Of a DNA stretch of 42,435 nt, positions 1 to 6,967 are shown piece after piece (the stretch's first letter is position 1; each line of letters starts with the position of its first letter). The translations under genes were made by a program, and so were the position numbers. The notes beneath the pieces were generated by a model. The model did no database searches, was not told the DNA's origin, and saw only the letters and a program-made list of their open reading frames with translations. The DNA is from Bacilli bacterium (GTDB taxonomy: Bacteria; Bacillota_I; Bacilli_A; RF39; UBA660): assembly GCA_017442305.1 (NCBI GenBank), contig JAFRZY010000008.1, positions 1 to 42,435 on the forward strand, in the 5' to 3' direction.

Positions 1-1
1 A

Positions 2-106
2 ATGATTCCACAAATCTATTTAGATGATATAGCATTTGAAATTAACTTTATGCCTAAGAAAATATTTGACTATAAATCAACATTTGAGATAGAATTAAAT
101 TATTAA
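2..106 (+). CDS. 3' end of an unknown gene (partial)
   Basis: An open frame enters from the left edge and closes at a TAA at 104-106, giving 34 visible residues with no stop (starting IPQIYLDDIAFEINF in this frame). An ATG happens to lie at the window edge, so it could also be a tiny ORF. A strong terminator follows 27 bp later, as expected for the end of a transcription unit. The family is not recognisable from so short a tail. Confidence 0.45.
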   Translation: MIPQIYLDDIAFEINFMPKKIFDYKSTFEIELNY

Positions 107-132
107 AAGTGGTGCGGTTGAAATTACAATAT

Positions 133-161
133 AAAAAAGAATACTAACGTATTCTTTTTTT
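133..161 (+). terminator. Intrinsic terminator
   Basis: Stem GAATAC (139-144) pairs with GTATTC (149-154) around loop TAAC. The A-run 133-138 extends the stem against T155-160, followed by more T. It ends the upstream partial gene. Confidence 0.85.
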
Positions 162-171
162 GTTTCTTTTT

Positions 172-180
172 TGTTATAAT
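172..180 (+). promoter_or_regulatory. Extended -10 promoter
   Basis: TGTTATAAT, a TG-n-TATAAT extended -10, lies 35 bp before the start of the 1028-aa gene. The -35 region is only T-rich. The same box recurs before many genes in the window. Confidence 0.65.
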
Positions 181-214
181 AAATATACTATATGGTTTCA
201 GAAAGGAGTTATAT

Positions 215-3200
215 ATGAACAAATTAATTTTAAAAATGCCAAAATTTGCTATTTTAAAATATATTAAAGAACACTTTTCTGAAGTAACCGAAGAAGACTA
301 TTTTGAACTTGTTAAAATGGGTGTTGAAATCCCATATTACTTGCTAAAAAATAATGATGAATTAAAAAATAGCCAAAAAGTTTTAAAAGACGTAATACGA
401 ACTTCTCCAATTGATATGATCCATTTTAATGGCGAATTATTTGATGAGGATATTTTAGAAGAAATAGCCAGTAGAGAGCTCTATGTAAATGAAAGTTTTA
501 TTTTGGCTAATTTAAGGTTTTTAAAAAACAAAAGTTTTTGCTTTAAGGCTATATTGATAAATCCAAGTTTAATCAGGGTATTAAATAACGAAGATATAAC
601 TGACGAAATTATAGAGGCCTTAGAAACTAATGATTATATTCTTGATGATGAAGATATATTAAAAAGACCCTTGCTTTTAAAAAGTGAAAAGTTAATAATT
701 AACACTTTAGATGATAATTGTAAGTCAATTGTTCTTTTTCCAAAGGAATATCTAAATTACGAAGTGTGTGAATTGGCTTTAAATAGAGGTTATGTTGCAA
801 CAGAAGAAGACTTGTTAAAAAATCCTGTATTGTGTGATAGAGCGCCAATTATGAAAGTAGCAATTAAGAGAAATGCTAAGCTTATTAAATATGTTAGCGC
901 TTTTTGTGGCATGCAATTGGATATAAATACAATTAATGAAGCTTTATCTAAATATAAAATAACCGAAGAAGATCTTGCTAATAATCCGGAGTTATGCCGC
1001 TTATTTTATGTGATGTCAAATTACCCAGAATACTATCTTCATTCTAAATTTACAACAGAGGAAGAAAAGATTAAAGCAATTAAGGATGCCCTAAGAGAAA
1101 TAGATTTTGAAAAATTAAAAACTTTTCCATTCTTTAATAAAAAATTTAATTCTCAAGTTAGTGGAGATGACGTAACAAAATTAGCAACTATTTTAACCAT
1201 GAATATATTAGATGATTTTGAGAACGAAAATAGAAAATATCATCTAATATTAGATTATATAATAGATGGTATAGTAAATTTAAAATATAGAAACGCTAAA
1301 GAGTCATTTGAATTTTCTGACATTGCGATATTAGATAGTTACGTAATGGGAGTATTTATAAACGTAAAAAAATATAATAATTTGGAAGAACTGGATAACT
1401 TAGCTCATAAACTATTTAAGTTTGTAAATATGAATAGAACTAATAAGATATATATGAGTTATGATTATTTAAAAGCAAGAATACAGGACTTATATTCACA
1501 ATTTTCAGAAAACACTTGGTTATCTAGAAATGTAACAACTGTTTTTTATAATGAAGTTTTAAATAAACATCGTAATTGCTATTTAAGCAATAAAAAATCA
1601 AAATTAATAGATGATGTTAAAAAGAAATTAGAATTAACCAAAAAAAAGAAGAACAGTATTTATACAGGGCGTAAATTAGAAATAATAACTGAATTACTAG
1701 TAAAAAAGGATTATGCTTCGTTAGGAATAAATGTAGAGGAAATACAGAAAAATCTTGAAAATGTAGAATTTGAATTGCAAAATAATAAAAATTTAGTTAA
1801 ATTAGGTATAAAGGTCGATAAACAAGCTTTATTGACTTTACGAGATTTATTTTTAAAAAATGGACGAGTAGAGTACGAAGAAATTGCTCAGATTTTAAAT
1901 ACAGATAATATTGAAGCAATACAATATGTGTTTAGAAAATATGAACAGAGTAAACTGCAATACATAACTAGGGTTAAATTAAGTGGAAACCAGTTAGAAA
2001 TAGATGATTCTGTTAAATCGCATATAGGATTTCATCATAATTATTTTAATGCTGTTACCAAAGAACAATATATAGAGAATATAGCATTATTACTTTTTAA
2101 TATTAAAGAAAAGGATGCAAAAAAAATAATTTCGCATGCTTCGTTATTACATGAAATAGTTGATATTTTGCCTTTTGCTAATTTATTACCAGAATTAAAT
2201 ATGGAAACAATAATTTCGCTTTTAGCTAATTATGATTTGATAAAGAACAAAATGAAAATGAGTTTAGATGAATTTTTGGATGATGTAAATTATTCTGTTT
2301 TAGCAAGATTCTCTGATGTTGTATCTTTAGCAAATGGATACGGCGCTATAAATGATTTTTATAAAATAATTTTAGGTAATGACGTTGTAGATAAAATCGG
2401 TATAAAAGATATTAAGGAATATTTTGAATTTTATAAAAAAATGTATTTTCGTACAGAAAGTCAAATTCCTGCAATTAATTATGAAGAAGGAAATATGGTT
2501 TTTGAATCGGGAAATTTTGATTCTCCAGAAAGACTATTAATAGGAAGAAAATGTAATTATATTTGTGTAGATTTAAATAATATTGCGGGAAAACAAACTT
2601 TTACTGAGTGTTTAGTTGAACCGAGTGGGGATGCGATTTTAATACATAATAAAGAAAATCCCGAATTTTTTGCTCGCGTATTAATTTTTAGAAGAGGTAA
2701 TGTTGTTCAACTTTCAAGTATTTTTGATAATAACGGTAAAGCTATAAGATTAGATGATAGTACTGTTAACAATATCGCGTATCAAATTTTAAGTCAGAGT
2801 GCAGAAGCTAACGATAACATAGATTTTATATTTGTTAATGCGTGTGCAATAAACCTTAATACTAAATTTTCTAAGTTTGAAGATGAGCGTTTTGTTACAA
2901 AATTCCCCCATGCTGATTTTGAGAAAAGTGCATATTTAGTTGGAAACAAAAATAATATTAAATTAGAATCTGTTTTAAAAAATATAGATTATGATAGTCC
3001 AATTATAGGGGCTTATAAAAAACAAAGAAAAGCTATTACTAAAAATGCAACAGATGAAGAATTAACTCGAATAAAGGCTTTGAAAGTAATATTTGAAAAT
3101 AATGGTAAATTATCTGACGACTTTGAACCATTTTATAGAAAATTATATAAGGAAGTTATAAGTGGGGAAGATTGGTATATTGCATTAAAAGAAAACGGAG

Positions 3201-3301
3201 AATATGAAACTGTGTTAATTCCATTTGATTCTAGAGCGAGTATAGAGTTTGAAAGTGTTAGCCAATTAATTGGATATAATACAGAAAAAAGAACCATTTA
3301 G
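215..3301 (+). CDS. Large repeat protein of unknown function (1028 aa)
   Basis: ATG start with AAGGAG seven bases upstream. No signal peptide or membrane segment is visible, so it is probably cytoplasmic. Residues ~36-275 hold about five degenerate repeats of ~50 residues, patterned as EEDLLKNP-x-L-x(5-7)-AI-x2-N-x-LI-x(8-12)-EAL; units start near residues 36, 88, 139, 191 and 246. This resembles the logic of DUF4116-type helical repeats, but I cannot assign it. A long helical, lysine-rich middle follows. Around residues 755-880 is a more globular part rich in beta strands, with an FRRGNVVQL motif and the conserved-looking segment ECLVEPSGDAILI. Similar modular giants are, from memory, common in uncultured gut Firmicutes, but no function is known to me. 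The gene has its own promoter and a terminator that contains its stop codon, so it is monocistronic. Confidence 0.85.
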   Translation: MNKLILKMPKFAILKYIKEHFSEVTEEDYFELVKMGVEIPYYLLKNNDELKNSQKVLKDVIRTSPIDMIHFNGELFDEDILEEIASRELYVNESFILANLRFLKNKSFCFKAILINPSLIRVLNNEDITDEIIEALETNDYILDDEDILKRPLLLKSEKLIINTLDDNCKSIVLFPKEYLNYEVCELALNRGYVATEEDLLKNPVLCDRAPIMKVAIKRNAKLIKYVSAFCGMQLDINTINEALSKYKITEEDLANNPELCRLFYVMSNYPEYYLHSKFTTEEEKIKAIKDALREIDFEKLKTFPFFNKKFNSQVSGDDVTKLATILTMNILDDFENENRKYHLILDYIIDGIVNLKYRNAKESFEFSDIAILDSYVMGVFINVKKYNNLEELDNLAHKLFKFVNMNRTNKIYMSYDYLKARIQDLYSQFSENTWLSRNVTTVFYNEVLNKHRNCYLSNKKSKLIDDVKKKLELTKKKKNSIYTGRKLEIITELLVKKDYASLGINVEEIQKNLENVEFELQNNKNLVKLGIKVDKQALLTLRDLFLKNGRVEYEEIAQILNTDNIEAIQYVFRKYEQSKLQYITRVKLSGNQLEIDDSVKSHIGFHHNYFNAVTKEQYIENIALLLFNIKEKDAKKIISHASLLHEIVDILPFANLLPELNMETIISLLANYDLIKNKMKMSLDEFLDDVNYSVLARFSDVVSLANGYGAINDFYKIILGNDVVDKIGIKDIKEYFEFYKKMYFRTESQIPAINYEEGNMVFESGNFDSPERLLIGRKCNYICVDLNNIAGKQTFTECLVEPSGDAILIHNKENPEFFARVLIFRRGNVVQLSSIFDNNGKAIRLDDSTVNNIAYQILSQSAEANDNIDFIFVNACAINLNTKFSKFEDERFVTKFPHADFEKSAYLVGNKNNIKLESVLKNIDYDSPIIGAYKKQRKAITKNATDEELTRIKALKVIFENNGKLSDDFEPFYRKLYKEVISGEDWYIALKENGEYETVLIPFDSRASIEFESVSQLIGYNTEKRTI

Positions 3302-3311
3302 GTTCTTTTTT
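3285..3311 (+). terminator. Intrinsic terminator overlapping the stop codon
   Basis: GAACC (3291-3295) pairs with GGTTC (3301-3305), extended by A3285-3290 against T3306-3311. The TAG stop of the 1028-aa gene lies at the loop/stem junction. Confidence 0.85.
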
Positions 3312-3334
3312 CATATTGTATTATAGGTGATAAA

Positions 3335-4708
3335 ATGGCTAAAAAAATAGTTATAGATCCGGGGCATGGAGGAAATGATCCGGGAACTATAAATAATGGT
3401 ATAGTAGAAAAGGATTATACTTTAAAAATAAGTCAATACATTAAAAGAAGATTAGATGAGTTGGGGATTGAAAACGCTATAACTAGAGAAGGCGATGAAA
3501 CGTTAGATGCTACAAATAGGCCTAAACGTGTTCAAAGTTTTTTTGGAGATAATAATGATGTAATAGTAGTTTCAAATCATATTAATGCAGGAGGTGGAGA
3601 TGGCGCCGAAGTTATTTATGCATTAAGAAATACAAGTGCTTTATCTTCAAAAATTGCTAAGGAATTGGAAAATGCCGGACAAAATGTTAGAAAGTATTAT
3701 CAAAGAAGATTGCCTAGTAATCCTGCCAAAGACTATTATTACATTTTAAGAGATACTCCTAATAATGAAACAATAATAGTAGAATATGGATTTGCCGATA
3801 GTACTGGTGATGATGTGGCACAGTTAAAAAACAATTGGGAACGTTATGCTGAGGCTGTTGTAAAAGCTTTAGCGGATTATATTGGAGTAGCCTATATACC
3901 AGAAGCTAATACGGATTATTATGTAGTGGCTAAAGGTGACACTTTATGGAATATAGCTCGAAAATTTGGAATTACTGTCAATGAAATAAAATCTGCTAAT
4001 AATTTAAATTCTAATGCTTTAGCTATTGGCCAAACATTATTTATCCCTGGTCAAACAATAGAAAATATTCCAATAAGCGGTTTTACGTATACAGTTAAAA
4101 GTGGAGATACTTTATATAGCATTGCTCAAAAATATAATACTTCGGTTTCTAAAATTAAGGAATTAAATAATTTAACAGCTAACATATTAAGTATAGGTCA
4201 AACCTTGAAAATAAGTGATGATAATTCAAATGTTCCAGAAGTTGAATCCGGAGAAGTCGTTTACACTGTAAAAAGCGGCGATAATTTATATGCGATAGCA
4301 AGAAAATATAATGTTACCGTTGACGCAATAAAAAAAGCAAATAATTTGAGTAGTAATTTACTTTCGGTTGGTCAAAATTTAATTATACCGGTTACTACTA
4401 CTGAATCCAGTTATAATACTTATATAGTTAAATATGGCGATAATTTATATTCAATAGCAAAGAAATATAATGTAAGTGTTGATAACTTAAAATCTACCAA
4501 CAATTTAACAAATAATATATTAAGTGTTGGTCAAATGCTAATAATACCTTCTACAACCAGTTATATTACTTATATTGTAAAACCTGGCGATAGTTTATAT
4601 AGTATTGCAAGAACTTTTGGCACAACGGTATCAGAAATAGAGAGCTTAAACAACTTATCAACAAGTATTTTAAGTGTAGGACAACAATTGTTACTGCCTA
4701 ATAAATAA
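3335..4708 (+). CDS. N-acetylmuramoyl-L-alanine amidase with five LysM repeats
   Basis: Zn-dependent amidase_3 (MurNAc-LAA) that cleaves the bond between MurNAc and L-Ala of peptidoglycan. The catalytic domain spans ~1-185: DPGHGG with zinc ligand H11, E25 (IVEKDYT), H82 (SNHINA) and catalytic E150 (VEYGF). Five LysM glycan-binding repeats follow at ~195-238, 250-294, 308-352, 361-405 and 412-455, each with the GDxLxxIA and NNL...GQxLxIP signatures. The ATG is preceded by AGGTGA. No signal peptide or membrane anchor precedes the catalytic domain (the protein begins MAKKIVIDPGHGG), so export would need lysis, a holin or a non-classical route; an endolysin or mother-cell lytic role is possible. 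It sits 33 bp after a terminator and converges on another wall hydrolase. Confidence 0.95.
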   Translation: MAKKIVIDPGHGGNDPGTINNGIVEKDYTLKISQYIKRRLDELGIENAITREGDETLDATNRPKRVQSFFGDNNDVIVVSNHINAGGGDGAEVIYALRNTSALSSKIAKELENAGQNVRKYYQRRLPSNPAKDYYYILRDTPNNETIIVEYGFADSTGDDVAQLKNNWERYAEAVVKALADYIGVAYIPEANTDYYVVAKGDTLWNIARKFGITVNEIKSANNLNSNALAIGQTLFIPGQTIENIPISGFTYTVKSGDTLYSIAQKYNTSVSKIKELNNLTANILSIGQTLKISDDNSNVPEVESGEVVYTVKSGDNLYAIARKYNVTVDAIKKANNLSSNLLSVGQNLIIPVTTTESSYNTYIVKYGDNLYSIAKKYNVSVDNLKSTNNLTNNILSVGQMLIIPSTTSYITYIVKPGDSLYSIARTFGTTVSEIESLNNLSTSILSVGQQLLLPNK

Positions 4709-4731
4709 TCTAGAAATTTCTAGATTTTTTT
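4707..4731 (+). terminator. Intrinsic terminator of the amidase gene
   Basis: Perfect palindrome AATCTAGAAA/TTTCTAGATT (4707-4726) followed by a T-run to 4731. It starts inside the amidase stop codon. Confidence 0.8.
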
Positions 4732-4735
4732 AAAA

Positions 4736-4758
4736 TAAAAAAACTTCTTAATGAAGTT
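4736..4758 (-). terminator. Intrinsic terminator of the SleB-like gene
   Basis: On the minus strand GAACTTC/GAAGTT-type stem (AACTTC 4742-4747 with GAAGTT 4753-4758) is followed by a T-tract (A-run 4736-4743 on the plus strand). The stop codon lies in the loop. Confidence 0.75.
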
Positions 4759-5170
4759 CCTTACAAATTCCTGGATCCGGTTTATAAAAACAATGATTTT
4801 TATATCTACCGGATAAAAATTGGTTGTACCATGTTGTTTTACAGTCTGTATTGTTAGTTGGAGCATAAAACCAAAGTGAATTAGTAGCAGGATGATAATA
4901 TTCTCCTTTTAATATTCTTTCTGCAAGTCTTTTTTCGGTTGTTGTAGATTGGCCGTAAAACAAGGAACTATTAGTTCCTGAAAATTGATTTTTTTGATAA
5001 ATCGCATCAGTAACACTATTAATGTTTTTAAATGTTAGACAATCTGCTAAAGCTCGATTTACTACCACATTACCTACCATGAGCATCCCTAAATCACCCT
5101 CTGACAAAGCTTCAGCTCGCATAATTCTTGCTAATAAATCCAATTCTTTCGTGGAATAGTTTATTATCAT
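4748..5170 (-). CDS. SleB/CwlJ-like cell wall hydrolase (140 aa)
   Basis: Hydrolase_2 family, the catalytic domain of spore cortex-lytic enzymes SleB and CwlJ (lytic transglycosylase-type cleavage of peptidoglycan). Visible features are the N-terminal LLARIMRAEA segment, with E20 as the likely catalytic glutamate, the V-V-V-NRA stretch, QFSG, and the C-terminal HCFYKP. It is the bare catalytic domain: no signal peptide and no peptidoglycan-binding domain, CwlJ-like in size. AGGTGAT stands a few bases before the ATG. It converges on the LysM amidase with back-to-back terminators. The homology need not mean this organism sporulates; the same domain occurs in vegetative and phage hydrolases. Confidence 0.9.
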   Translation of the reverse strand: MIINYSTKELDLLARIMRAEALSEGDLGMLMVGNVVVNRALADCLTFKNINSVTDAIYQKNQFSGTNSSLFYGQSTTTEKRLAERILKGEYYHPATNSLWFYAPTNNTDCKTTWYNQFLSGRYKNHCFYKPDPGICKELH

Positions 5171-5223
5171 AAAATAATCACCTGTTATATAATATGAAAA
5201 AACTAGTAAATTGAGATAATATG

Positions 5224-5232
5224 TGTTATAAT
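5224..5232 (+). promoter_or_regulatory. tRNA-Trp promoter (extended -10)
   Basis: TG-T-TATAAT ends 18 bp before the mature tRNA start. The -35 position (5204-5209, TAGTAA) is weak. Confidence 0.6.
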
Positions 5233-5250
5233 TTGTACGTAGCCAAAAAT

Positions 5251-5324
5251 AGGGGATTAGTTAAATGGTATAATAGGAGTCTCCAAAACTTTAGTTGGGA
5301 GTTCGATTCTCTCATCCCCTGCCA
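5251..5324 (+). tRNA. tRNA-Trp (anticodon CCA)
   Basis: Acceptor AGGGGAT (5251-5257) pairs with ATCCCCT (5314-5320), followed by discriminator G5321 and an encoded CCA (5322-5324). The anticodon stem GGAGT/ACTTT (with G-U pairs) encloses loop CTCCAAA with anticodon CCA at 5283-5285. The T-arm is GGGAG-TTCGATT-CTCTC. CCA reads only UGG, which agrees with UGA being a stop here. Its last five bases begin the direct repeat described separately. Confidence 0.95.
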
Positions 5325-5396
5325 TTAGTATGATTCGAACCAATGTGTTCGTTAATATGAGACTTGGTACGAAAGTATCAAGTTTTTTAATAAATT
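5320..5396 (+). repeat. Direct repeat copy 1, starting at the tRNA-Trp 3' end
   Basis: This 77-bp copy pairs with 5911-5985. The first 36 bases, from TGCCATTAGT to TTCGTTAA, are identical. The rest, a terminator hairpin, is near-identical with small differences. The repeat includes the tRNA's terminal TGCCA, so it looks like a tRNA-end duplication of the sort left by site-specific or recombinational insertion. Confidence 0.9.
5362..5388 (+). terminator. tRNA-Trp terminator with GAAA tetraloop
   Basis: ACTTGGTAC (5362-5370) pairs with GTATCAAGT (5375-5383), with one G-U, closing a GAAA tetraloop; a T-run follows. It is part of repeat copy 1. Confidence 0.8.
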
Positions 5397-5410
5397 TTAG
5401 GAGGAAAATC

Positions 5411-5863
5411 ATGGAAGAAAAAATAATAAACGTAGTTGGAACAATGTTTTTTAAAGATGGTAAACTTTTAATAGATAAACCAAGAAAAAGACCTACATTC
5501 CAAATGATTGGTGGAAGTGTTGAAAATGGAGAAACAACATTACAAGCAGCTATTAGAGAATGCCATGAAGAATTAGGTGAAAATGCAATATTTGATGAAA
5601 ATAACTTTGAATTTGTAATGGACTTTCAAGAAATTGCAACAAGTGATCAAACTACAAAAATACATTTTTATGTATTTAAATATAATGGAGAATTAAAAGG
5701 TGAAATAACTACATCTGAAGAAATTGAAGAATTTATGTGGTTTGGAATTGATGACGATATGAATTTATTGTCAAATACTTTAAAAAATGAAGTTGTACCA
5801 TATTGTATTAAAGAAGGATTAATATGTAAACTAGATATTAATAGTAAAAAGAAAATTAAATAA
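5411..5863 (+). CDS. NUDIX hydrolase (150 aa)
   Basis: Hydrolyses a nucleoside-diphosphate-linked compound; the substrate cannot be told from sequence. The Nudix box GSVENGETTLQAAIRECHEE followed by LGE matches GX5EX7REUXEEXGU except for the last position. The start is set at ATG 5411, which has TTTTAGGAGG just upstream; an upstream in-frame extension (from 5330) would translate the tRNA-derived repeat and its terminator and is not credible. The gene lies alone between two copies of a direct repeat that starts at the tRNA-Trp 3' end, suggesting that it arrived as a small cassette. No recombinase is next to it. The fold assignment is secure, the role is not. Confidence 0.9.
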   Translation: MEEKIINVVGTMFFKDGKLLIDKPRKRPTFQMIGGSVENGETTLQAAIRECHEELGENAIFDENNFEFVMDFQEIATSDQTTKIHFYVFKYNGELKGEITTSEEIEEFMWFGIDDDMNLLSNTLKNEVVPYCIKEGLICKLDINSKKKIK

Positions 5864-5910
5864 AAAAGAAAGAGGTAAAAACAAAAATTTGGAATTGCCT
5901 TTTAAAATCG

Positions 5911-5985
5911 TGCCATTAGTATGATTCGAACCAATGTGTTCGTTAAGATAAACTTGGTACGCAAGTATCAAGTTTTTTATAAATT
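5911..5985 (+). repeat. Direct repeat copy 2
   Basis: Partner of 5320-5396: 36 identical leading bases from TGCCATTAGT, then a hairpin differing in the tetraloop and flanks. Here TGCCA is not attached to any tRNA, so this copy is the remnant side of the duplication. Confidence 0.9.
5952..5979 (+). terminator. Terminator in repeat copy 2 (GCAA tetraloop)
   Basis: ACTTGGTAC (5952-5960) pairs with GTATCAAGT (5965-5973) around GCAA, then a T-run. It would end NUDIX transcription. Confidence 0.75.
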
Positions 5986-5996
5986 ATGGGGAATTT

Positions 5997-6340
5997 ATGA
6001 TAAACGTAATTTTTTTGGATATAGATGGTGTGAAGGAAATATACTGGATTTAAAATTACCTTCGCGTGTACTTGGAATAGTTGATTATTTAAAAAATAAT
6101 GATATAGCAAATTATGTTATATTGGATGATGATTATTTTAATGATTACAAATTAACGTGTTTAAATCATTATAGGATAAGTGAAGGGTTAACTTATAAAG
6201 ACTTACCTAAAATAAAAAATTCAATTATAAATAATTTTAAGTATATAAGTTATCATTATAGAAAATTAGGGGATTATGAATTAGTTACAAACAATTTAGT
6301 AAAGGTATTAAAAAAGAAATACGAAAATGATATAAGATAA
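5997..6340 (+). pseudogene. Broken HAD-superfamily gene
   Basis: ATG 5997, after GGGGAA, begins MINVIFLDIDGV, the classic HAD motif I start (FLDIDGV) with the two nucleophile-region aspartates. This frame stops at 6051-6053. From about 6030 a different frame continues with KLPSRVLGIVDYLKNNDIAN followed by YVILDDDYF and GLTYKDL. Those match the second half of small HAD proteins of the 'HAD domain in Swiss Army Knife RNA repair' type, which end YVILDDD...GLT. The middle, including the expected SSSWR-type motif II, is missing. I infer an internal deletion plus frameshift. An upstream in-frame start at 5921 only translates the repeat. Confidence 0.75.
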
Positions 6341-6366
6341 AAAATTTTTTTGATTCAGGTGGTTTT

Positions 6367-6849
6367 ATGTTTGCACAAAATGAAAAATTAACTTTAACTC
6401 TTATAAATGCAAGGGATATTAATGGGAATATTCTTCCGTTTCAATTGCAATTACCTATAAGTAGTGAATACTCTTTGCCCGAAGGTGTTGCATCGTTAGA
6501 TGTATTTGAATATCACGAGGGATTGGCTAACTTTGGGAATGTTGCCTTTACTATTTATATTGGAGAGGTGACAACTGTAAATAATCTTATTAATACGAAT
6601 GCTATATCTAAAGTTAAAATTACGAATAACCTTGATATTTCATCAGTTGATAGTTCGATTTGTATTCAAACGGTATTAGGTAAATCAATAGTGTTTGCAA
6701 ATGTTAAGGAACAAGATGTTGTAGTTGAAAATATAGAAAGACTAATTGAATTTATTGAGTGTTTATCTAATTATTTTGGAGTGATTGATAATTCAGTTAA
6801 AAAGATACGTATATTATCTTCCGATAATAAAGCCGATACTTTTAAATAA
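6367..6849 (+). CDS. Hypothetical protein (160 aa)
   Basis: Starts at ATG with AGGTGG upstream. The first ~110 residues look beta-rich and hydrophilic (KLTLTLINARDINGN...), then a short helical tail (ENIERLIEFIECL). No signal peptide, membrane helix or catalytic motif is visible. It lies alone between the HAD remnant and a terminator. I do not recognise the family. Confidence 0.7.
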   Translation: MFAQNEKLTLTLINARDINGNILPFQLQLPISSEYSLPEGVASLDVFEYHEGLANFGNVAFTIYIGEVTTVNNLINTNAISKVKITNNLDISSVDSSICIQTVLGKSIVFANVKEQDVVVENIERLIEFIECLSNYFGVIDNSVKKIRILSSDNKADTFK

Positions 6850-6878
6850 AGAATTTGAGCCAATTTGAACTATTATAG

Positions 6879-6902
6879 AGAACTATAAATAGTTCTTTTT
6901 TA
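6879..6902 (+). terminator. Intrinsic terminator
   Basis: AGAACTA/TAGTTCT stem (6879-6885 with 6890-6896), loop TAAA, then a T-run. Confidence 0.8.
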
Positions 6903-6910
6903 TTTTGTGA

Positions 6911-6939
6911 TTGTTATCAATAAAACTAAATGTTATAAT
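6911..6939 (+). promoter_or_regulatory. Promoter, extended -10
   Basis: -35 TTGTTA (6911-6916), 17-bp spacer, -10 TATAAT (6934-6939), with TG at 6931-6932. It drives the 747-aa membrane protein. Confidence 0.85.
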
Positions 6940-6967
6940 ATAGCGGTAATAAGTGAGTTGAAGTAAA

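Noticed and set aside
2-5170. Prophage remnant (partial gene, giant protein, endolysin-like amidase)
   Set aside because: No structural, integrase or holin gene is visible, and the genes have separate promoters and terminators; lysis-like enzymes alone are not enough.
5320-5360. Antisense tRNA-like sequence (GGTTCGAATC on the minus strand) within the repeat
   Set aside because: The T-loop-like bases are present but neither the T-stem nor an acceptor stem can be paired, so it is not a tRNA.
5330-6340. Two proteins sharing an N-terminus MIRTNVFV (longer starts at 5330 and 5921)
   Set aside because: The shared start is only translation of the direct repeat and its terminator; internal ATGs at 5411 and 5997 have the ribosome sites.
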